Below, piece after piece: positions 5,128-9,304 of a stretch of 9,304 bases of DNA (its first letter is position 1; each line of letters opens with the position of its first letter). The DNA comes from Bacillota bacterium (lineage in GTDB: Bacteria > Bacillota > Clostridia > Lachnospirales > Bianqueaceae): contig JAFUJY010000186.1 in assembly GCA_017467985.1 (NCBI GenBank), positions 1-9,304 of the forward strand, in the 5' to 3' direction. The notes under the pieces are model-generated. The model saw only the letters and a list, made by a program, of their open reading frames with translations. It searched no databases and was not told the origin of the DNA. The position numbers and the translations under genes are program-made.

Positions 5128-5823
5128 ATGAAGAGAGGTAAGAAGTATCAGGAGGCTGTCAAGGCATTTGACAAGACCGCCGTTTATTCTCCGTCTGAAG
5201 CAATCGGAACTGTTATTAAGACTGCTAAGGCAAAGTTTGATGAGACTGTAGAAGTTCACGTTCGTCTGGGCGTAGATGGACGTCATGCAGATCAGCAGGT
5301 TCGTGGTGCAGTAGTACTGCCTCACGGAACTGGTAAGGTTGTTCGTGTTCTGGTATTCGCAAAGGGCGATAGAGCCAAAGAGGCTGAGGCTGCTGGTGCT
5401 GATTATGTTGGCGCTGAGGAGCTGGTAGCTAAGATCCAGGGCGAGAACTGGTTCGAGTTTGATGTAGTAGTAGCAACTCCCGACATGATGGGTGTTGTAG
5501 GACGTCTGGGTCGTATCCTGGGTCCCAAGGGCCTGATGCCCAACCCGAAGTCCGGTACTGTAACGATGAACGTTACTCAGGCTATCAAGGATATTAAGGC
5601 TGGTAAGGTTGAATATCGTCTGGATAAGACCAATATCATCCATGTTCCGATTGGAAAAGTTTCTTTCGGTCAGGAAAAGCTGGAAGACAATTTCCGTACT
5701 CTGATTGGTGCAATTATAAAGGCTAAGCCGGCTGCTGCAAAGGGACAGTACCTGCGTAACCTGACCCTGGCTTCCACCATGGGTCCTGGTGTTAAGGTAA
5801 ATACCGCACAGGTTGAGGCTTAA
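5128..5823 (+). CDS. rplA: 50S ribosomal protein L1
   Basis: This 231-aa protein is L1, the mobile-stalk protein that guides deacylated tRNA out of the E site and represses translation of its own mRNA. Family blocks are all present: VRLGVDGRHADQQVRGAV, VLPHGTGK, VVVATPDMMGVVGRLGRILG followed by PKGLMPNPKSGTVT, and IKAGKVEYRLDKTNIIHVPIGK. The C-terminal TMGPGVKVN is also typical. The length is within a few residues of the usual 229-234. AAGGAGG (5113-5119) sits eight bases before the ATG. The probable L1-binding element immediately upstream suggests feedback control. Confidence 0.97.
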   Translation: MKRGKKYQEAVKAFDKTAVYSPSEAIGTVIKTAKAKFDETVEVHVRLGVDGRHADQQVRGAVVLPHGTGKVVRVLVFAKGDRAKEAEAAGADYVGAEELVAKIQGENWFEFDVVVATPDMMGVVGRLGRILGPKGLMPNPKSGTVTMNVTQAIKDIKAGKVEYRLDKTNIIHVPIGKVSFGQEKLEDNFRTLIGAIIKAKPAAAKGQYLRNLTLASTMGPGVKVNTAQVEA

Positions 5824-5836
5824 TTAAAGCTGGATC

Positions 5837-5869
5837 TCGGGAAGAGTTCCGATAAAGAACTCTTCCCGA
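5837..5869 (+). other. 13-bp hairpin after rplA without a U-tract
   Basis: TCGGGAAGAGTTC (5837-5849) pairs perfectly with GAACTCTTCCCGA (5857-5869) around loop CGATAAA. The stem is as strong as that of a terminator, but the following bases are AAAATTAAAAAAG, and on the reverse strand no U-run follows either. It sits just before the rplJ promoter. It may protect the 3' end of the L11-L1 mRNA, act with an auxiliary termination factor, or be an RNA switch component (part of one arm recurs in the L10 leader). Confidence 0.7.
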
Positions 5870-5885
5870 AAAATTAAAAAAGTTA

Positions 5886-5914
5886 TTGACAAATCACGAA
5901 AACTGTGATATACT
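5886..5914 (+). promoter_or_regulatory. Strong sigma-A-type promoter for rplJ-rplL
   Basis: A consensus -35 TTGACA (5886-5891), a 17-bp spacer and a -10 TATACT (5909-5914) preceded by an extended TGa (5906-5908). The predicted start is near 5921, at the beginning of the L10 leader. It lets L10 and L7/L12, needed in excess over other ribosomal proteins, be made separately from L11-L1. Confidence 0.87.
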
Positions 5915-5920
5915 ACAATA

Positions 5921-6053
5921 GTTCTGTTGCCGGAGACAGCTGGCGCCGCAAGGCTCAATGTAATGCCCGCCGAGGTACAAAGAAGAGTTCATGACCGAGT
6001 CATGATGATTACTTTGCAATTAACCTCGTCCTTCGCTCCGGAAGGACTTTTTT
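5921..6053 (+). promoter_or_regulatory. L10 ribosomal protein leader (autoregulatory attenuator RNA)
   Basis: The 5' leader of rplJ has the features of the Firmicutes L10 leader, in which the L10-(L12)4 complex binds an RNA that mimics its 23S rRNA site and causes early termination. Bases CCGGAGACAGCTGGCG (5930-5945) and AATGTAATGCCCGCCGAGG (5957-5975) read as the conserved core. Nested helices are CGAGGT (5971-5976) with ACCTCG (6023-6028), CAAAG (5978-5982) with CTTTG (6012-6016), and TCATGAC (5989-5995) with GTCATGA (5999-6005). A terminator follows at 6028-6053. CCGGAG (5930-5935) is complementary to CTCCGG (6036-6041) in the terminator loop and 3' arm, a candidate antiterminator pairing. 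The boundary is approximate. Confidence 0.85.
6028..6053 (+). terminator. Intrinsic attenuator terminator in the L10 leader
   Basis: GTCCTTC (6028-6034) and GAAGGAC (6041-6047) form a 7-bp stem with loop GCTCCG, followed directly by six T (6048-6053). It lies about 107 nt into the leader and 52 bases before the rplJ start, so it can stop transcription before the coding region. Confidence 0.87.
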
Positions 6054-6056
6054 CAT

Positions 6057-6080
6057 GCAGTAAAGGGTGACCGATACTGC
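6057..6080 (+). other. RNA hairpin between the attenuator and the rplJ RBS
   Basis: GCAGTA (6057-6062) pairs with TACTGC (6075-6080) around a 12-nt loop (AAGGGTGACCGA). It lies only on read-through transcripts, 11 bases before the RBS AGGAGG (6092-6097). No U-tract follows. It may space or expose the RBS. Confidence 0.4.
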
Positions 6081-6105
6081 GAAATATATCTAGGAGGTGA
6101 ATCAA

Positions 6106-6621
6106 GTGCCCAAGATTGAAGAAAAGCAGCTGGTTGTTAACGAGCTGAAGGAAAAGATCGAAAAGGCCGCATCCATGGTTCTGGTTGATGCTCGCGGTTT
6201 GACCGTAGCAGAGGATACTGAACTGCGTAAGGCCCTGCGTGAGAAGAATGTAGACTATAAGGTTTACAAGAACACAATGATCAATTTCGCAATCAAAGGT
6301 ACTCCGTTTGAAGAACTGTCCAAGCATCTGGAAGGCCCCACAGCTGTAGCATTCAGCTATGACGATGCAACTGCTGCTGCAGGTGGTCTGGATCCGTTTG
6401 TGACCAAGTTCAACAAGTTGGAGTTCAAGGCTGGTGTTGTTGATGGCGTTTACTATGATTCCAACACTATCATCAAGATCGCTAAGATTCCGTCAAGAGA
6501 AGTTCTGTTGTCCAAGTTGCTGGGAAGCTTCAAGGCTCCTATGGCTTCTTTTGCACGTGTAATCAACGAAGTGCTGAAGAGCAAGGGCGGCGAGAGTGCC
6601 GCAGCAAGCGACGCCGAGTAA
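6106..6621 (+). CDS. rplJ: 50S ribosomal protein L10
   Basis: This 171-aa protein is L10, the base of the flexible ribosomal stalk that holds L7/L12 dimers and recruits translation GTPases. The N-terminal rRNA-binding part includes VLVDARGLTVAEDTELRKAL and the typical YKVYKNTMINFAIKGT and LEGPTAVAFSYDD. The C-terminal helix (ASFARVINEVLKSKGG) is the L12-dimer docking site. I chose GTG 6106 rather than the in-frame GTG at 6097 because AGGAGG (6092-6097) overlaps 6097 and is correctly eight bases from 6106; the chosen start gives the usual MPKIE-type N-terminus. The protein, bound to L12, is expected to control the leader upstream. Confidence 0.97.
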   Translation: MPKIEEKQLVVNELKEKIEKAASMVLVDARGLTVAEDTELRKALREKNVDYKVYKNTMINFAIKGTPFEELSKHLEGPTAVAFSYDDATAAAGGLDPFVTKFNKLEFKAGVVDGVYYDSNTIIKIAKIPSREVLLSKLLGSFKAPMASFARVINEVLKSKGGESAAASDAE

Positions 6622-6672
6622 TTCGAGCCGCTTAAAGTAAAACCACTTACAATTTCAGGAGGTTAAAGTATT

Positions 6673-7044
6673 ATGGCTAAGTTAAGTATTCAGGAAATTA
6701 TCGATGCTGTTAAGGAGCTGTCCGTTCTGGAGCTGTCCGAACTGGTTACCGCAGCTGAGGAAGCATTTGGTGTAAGCGCTGCTGCTGGCGTTGCTGTTGT
6801 AGCTGCTGGTCCCGCAGAGGCTGTTGAAGAGAAGACCGAGTTCGACGTAGAGCTGACCGAAGTTGGTGCTGAGAAGATCAAGGTTATCAAGGTTGTTCGT
6901 GAGATTACCGGTCTGGGTCTGAAGGAAGCTAAGGAACTGGTAGAGTCCGCTCCTAAGAAGGTTAAGGAAGCTGTTAGCAAGGAAGAGGCTGAAGAGCTGA
7001 AGAAGAAGATCGAGGAAGTTGGCGCTAAGGCTACCATTAAGTAA
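6673..7044 (+). CDS. rplL: 50S ribosomal protein L7/L12
   Basis: This 123-aa protein is L7/L12, present as several dimers on L10 and the factor-binding tip of the ribosome stalk. The N-terminal dimerisation domain (1-35) ends in ALA/GLY-rich linker sequence (AAAGVAVVAAGPAEAVEE, about 36-53). The C-terminal factor-binding domain follows, with EKIKVIKVVREITGLGLKEA and KELVESAPKKVKEAVSKEEA. The length is normal. CAGGAGG (6656-6662) lies ten bases before the ATG, and the gap to rplJ is 51 nt with no promoter or terminator seen, so both come from the same attenuated transcript. Codon choice is strongly biased, as for other highly expressed genes. Confidence 0.97.
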   Translation: MAKLSIQEIIDAVKELSVLELSELVTAAEEAFGVSAAAGVAVVAAGPAEAVEEKTEFDVELTEVGAEKIKVIKVVREITGLGLKEAKELVESAPKKVKEAVSKEEAEELKKKIEEVGAKATIK

Positions 7045-7064
7045 TTTTCCTACATTACAAAAAT

Positions 7065-7098
7065 GACGACATGGTTAAAAACTGTGTCGTCTTTTTTT
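7065..7098 (+). terminator. Intrinsic terminator of the rplJ-rplL unit
   Basis: GACGACA (7065-7071) pairs with TGTCGTC (7085-7091). The stem can extend to 11 bp with two G-U pairs (through 7075 and 7081), loop TAAAA, followed by seven T (7092-7098). The A-run upstream (7059-7063) could give weak function on the opposite strand. It separates the ribosomal genes from the lipoprotein gene. Confidence 0.92.
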
Positions 7099-7127
7099 GT
7101 TTAAACATAGCTTTTGGGTAAGAGTTG

Positions 7128-7136
7128 TGGTATAAT
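7128..7136 (+). promoter_or_regulatory. Extended -10 promoter for the DUF885 lipoprotein gene
   Basis: TGGTATAAT is a perfect -10 (7131-7136) with the extended TGn motif (7128-7130). No good -35 is found 16-18 bp upstream (the region reads TAGCTTTTGG), as is usual for extended -10 promoters. The predicted start near 7143 leaves a leader of about 26 nt with RBS AAGGAGG (7155-7161). Confidence 0.75.
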
Positions 7137-7168
7137 GAAGTCAAAGGGAATGAGAAGGAGGAATTAAA

Positions 7169-9166
7169 ATGAAGAAGTCGATTGGTATTATAATTTGTTT
7201 TGTAATGGTGATGAGTCTGCTGTTTAGTGGCTGCAGCAAAGAAGTGACGGTGGATACCGCAGGATTGGATCGCATTACTTCTGATGGAGCGGCGATTGGG
7301 CAGACGAAAGAGGATTATACTGCTACGCTGACGGCAGAAGAAGGGTATGATTTACCTAAGGCGGTGGAAGTAACCATTGACGGCGTTGTTTTAACCGGTG
7401 GTTATACATATGACCCCGAAACCGGCCTTTTGACCATTGATGGAGAGAGTATTACCGGAAATGTGGTCATTAGTGCAGCGGCAAAACGTAATTTTGATGC
7501 ATTTATTCAGCAGGAGTTTATTGATACCATTGCCAGTGACTATACCGCATATCATATTTTTGTGGAAAATCCGGAAGTTTACGGGATTGACAGCGCAGAT
7601 GTGGAAGTGAACCTGGGTTCCAGACCCACAGAGGATATGGCAGAGGGGATTGCCATGAATCAGGTGCTGTACGACGAGTTCAAGACCTTTAACAGGGATG
7701 AATTGACTCCTGAACAGCAGATCATGTATGATATTTATGAATATCAGATCGAATTTGCCATGAAGTCCTATGCGGAAAAGTTCCAGTATCACGGCCAGAT
7801 GTTTTCCAGCATGGGTGGTATTCATTATCAGCTGGCTACCATGTTTGCGGATTGGAATCTGCGGGATGAGCAGGATGTAAAAGACGTTATATTGCTGCTG
7901 CAGGATATCAAACCCTATATGGAGAGTACGGTGGAATATACGAAGATTCAGGAGGAAAAAGGCCTCTTGATGATTGACATTGATTCGGTGATTGAATATT
8001 GTGAGGGAATCCTGGAAAAGGGTGAAGATAGTACGGTTCTTAGTTCTTTGAATGCAGCTGTGGATAAGTTGGAACTGGAAAAAACCAAGGCGGATGAATA
8101 TAAGGCGCAGATTAAGACCGCTTTTAAGGAATCCTTTATTCCTGCTTATGAAATGATGGTTGAGCTGATGAAAGAATTGGAGAAAAACGGCAAGAATAAC
8201 GAAAAGGGTCTGGCTCACATGACCGATGGTAAGGAATACTATGAGTTGGTGCTGCAGCAGGCGGTGGGTTCCACGAAGACAGCAGAAGAGATCCGTACCA
8301 TGATGGATGAGGCTGCAACCAATCATTTTAATAATCTGATTTCTCTGGCGCAAAGTGGCGATAAGGGTGTGATCAACGTACTGAGTGGCATTTATCCGAC
8401 TACAGATTTTGAATCTTACGAAGAGATTCTGCAGTATGTGGAGGAGCGGATGTTTGAAGATTTTCCGGAAGTAAAGAATCTGGAATATGAGATTAAGGAT
8501 ATTAATGAAGAGATTGCTTCTTCCAGTGGCGTTGCTGCGTATTTTAATATTCCTGCTTTGGATGCAACCACACCTAAGCAGCTGCGTGTAAATCCTTTTG
8601 GCGCAGATGTGTCCACAGTAGATACATATGGTACAGTAGCTCATGAAGGTTTCCCGGGACATATGTATCAGTACGCTTATGCTTATGAGAATCTGCCCTA
8701 TGATTATCAGAAGATTTTTGCCGGCAACGATGCCTTTACAGAAGGATATGCTGTATACGCTCAGTACGAAGCTTTTAGATATCTGCCGTCTACAGATCAG
8801 CGGGCATTGAGAGCGGTAAAAGAATATGAAATGTATATTTATTGTCTCTTGATCGGAATGGATATAGGTATTCATTATGATGGTTGGAGTCTGGAAGAGT
8901 TTGCAGATTATTGTAATGAGGTGGGGTTGGTCATGGATGATCCGGAGCCGCAGTACAAACAGCTGCAGGCCAATCCGGCGGCTTTCCAGTCCTATTATGT
9001 GGGATATCATGAAATTGCAGCTTTGCGTCAAAAGGCAGAGGTGGCACTGGGTAAAGCTTTTGTGGATAAGGAGTTTAATGAAGCGTTGCTGAAGAGTGGT
9101 GCTGCACCGTTCTGCGTTATTGAAAATGTAATCAATGATTATATTGCGGAGGTAAAAGCGAAATGA
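7169..9166 (+). CDS. DUF885-family predicted metallopeptidase lipoprotein with N-terminal beta-type domain
   Basis: This 665-aa protein is probably anchored to the outer face of the plasma membrane. Residues 1-21 are a lipoprotein signal peptide (MKKS, hydrophobic core, LLFSGC) with Cys22 as lipid site. Residues about 33-105 form a small beta-rich domain of the kind seen in Clostridia surface proteins (YTATLTAEEGYDLP, DGVVLTGGYTYDPETGLLTI, ITGNVVISA). Residues about 106-660 match DUF885, a helical family with peptidase-like zinc motifs. HEGFPGH (492-498) supplies two His and a catalytic Glu, and the segment with TEGYAVYAQ supplies E525 as likely third ligand, so the active site looks intact. 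Substrate is unknown; peptide or acyl-amino-acid hydrolysis is an inference from the fold. The gene has its own promoter, RBS AAGGAGG seven bases from the ATG, and overlaps the next gene by four bases (ATGA). Confidence 0.87.
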   Translation: MKKSIGIIICFVMVMSLLFSGCSKEVTVDTAGLDRITSDGAAIGQTKEDYTATLTAEEGYDLPKAVEVTIDGVVLTGGYTYDPETGLLTIDGESITGNVVISAAAKRNFDAFIQQEFIDTIASDYTAYHIFVENPEVYGIDSADVEVNLGSRPTEDMAEGIAMNQVLYDEFKTFNRDELTPEQQIMYDIYEYQIEFAMKSYAEKFQYHGQMFSSMGGIHYQLATMFADWNLRDEQDVKDVILLLQDIKPYMESTVEYTKIQEEKGLLMIDIDSVIEYCEGILEKGEDSTVLSSLNAAVDKLELEKTKADEYKAQIKTAFKESFIPAYEMMVELMKELEKNGKNNEKGLAHMTDGKEYYELVLQQAVGSTKTAEEIRTMMDEAATNHFNNLISLAQSGDKGVINVLSGIYPTTDFESYEEILQYVEERMFEDFPEVKNLEYEIKDINEEIASSSGVAAYFNIPALDATTPKQLRVNPFGADVSTVDTYGTVAHEGFPGHMYQYAYAYENLPYDYQKIFAGNDAFTEGYAVYAQYEAFRYLPSTDQRALRAVKEYEMYIYCLLIGMDIGIHYDGWSLEEFADYCNEVGLVMDDPEPQYKQLQANPAAFQSYYVGYHEIAALRQKAEVALGKAFVDKEFNEALLKSGAAPFCVIENVINDYIAEVKAK

Positions 9167-9304
9167 GTATTTCTCATGTGATCCATTTGACCGATTTGTT
9201 CCATCCCCATGGAGATCGGGATGATCATTATGATCTGGCAACAGTATTTGCGCTGCATAAATTAGGAAAGATCGTGCTGGAGCGGGTAATCATTGATTAC
9301 CCTC
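9163..9304 (+). CDS. Probable nucleoside hydrolase-like protein, N-terminal part (3' end outside window)
   Basis: The first 47 codons of a gene that continues past the window. ATG 9163 overlaps the stop of the lipoprotein gene (ATGA), and GGAGG (9148-9152) is ten bases upstream, so the two are translationally coupled. The product starts with a beta strand and an acidic cluster, HLTDLFHPHGDRDDHYDLAT, then a helix and a second strand ending IIDYP. An N-terminal D-x(n)-D-x-D-D-x-x-D-L arrangement is reminiscent of the calcium-binding strand of inosine/uridine-preferring nucleoside hydrolases and their relatives, which split N-glycosidic bonds. There is no signal peptide, so it is probably cytoplasmic. 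Too little is present to be sure of the family. Confidence 0.6.
   Translation, partial: MSISHVIHLTDLFHPHGDRDDHYDLATVFALHKLGKIVLERVIIDYP

Noticed and set aside
5837..5869. Post-rplA hairpin as an intrinsic terminator
   Set aside because: The stem is strong, but no U-run follows on either strand, so it is reported as a structure of unknown role instead.
6097..6105. GTG at 6097 as the rplJ start
   Set aside because: It overlaps the AGGAGG RBS, which is correctly spaced for GTG 6106.
7391..9241. 616-codon open frame on the minus strand opposite the lipoprotein gene
   Set aside because: It is fully antisense to a well-supported gene with promoter, RBS, signal peptide and domain motifs. Its translation is rich in His, Ile, Cys and Arg with no recognisable domain, as expected of a codon-bias shadow.
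1..9304. CRISPR arrays, insertion sequences, phage or attachment sites
   Set aside because: No spaced direct repeats, transposase motifs, integrase genes or terminal inverted repeats were seen; the window is ordinary chromosomal sequence.

Overview
The window reads as chromosome from a gut-type Clostridia, most likely Lachnospiraceae. The grounds are the Firmicutes order rpmG-secE-nusG-rplK-rplA-rplJ-rplL, strong AGGAGG-type ribosome binding sites, some GTG starts, moderate GC, and a surface lipoprotein of a kind common in these bacteria. This placement is inference from sequence style; no database search was run. All genes lie on the + strand.

Bases 1-3203 form an accessory/maintenance block. 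It holds the 3' end of a RecD2-type helicase gene, then a gene joining a MerR DNA-binding head to an RDD membrane domain and an unassigned C-terminal domain, then a ComF-like phosphoribosyltransferase gene two bases downstream. The MerR-RDD gene appears to have its own MerR-class promoter: a 19-bp spacer containing a near-perfect dyad, with the -35 box overlapping the recD2 stop codon. A 43-codon gene with a strong RBS follows (3266-3397).

Bases 3443-7098 are the translation/secretion core: L33, SecE, NusG, L11 and L1, then a second promoter and an L10 leader attenuator, then L10 and L7/L12, closed by an intrinsic terminator. The intergenic spaces are rich in RNA structure. There is a hairpin before rplK, two hairpins plus a candidate L1-binding element before rplA, a 13-bp hairpin without a U-tract after rplA, and the L10 leader. 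The rpmG and rplJ promoters share the same extended -10 arrangement (CTGTGATA at the same place after TTGACA).

Bases 7128-9304 hold a separately promoted pair: a lipoprotein with an N-terminal beta-type domain and a DUF885-type metallopeptidase domain, and an overlapping (ATGA) gene that runs off the window and begins like a nucleoside hydrolase. rpoB and rpoC are not seen in the 2.2 kb after rplL.

The most unusual item is the MerR-RDD protein, which looks like a membrane-tethered regulator with a self-promoter operator. Second-tier items are the NusG KOW substitutions, the 43-aa gene, and a 9-nt complementarity linking the post-rplA hairpin to the L10 leader.
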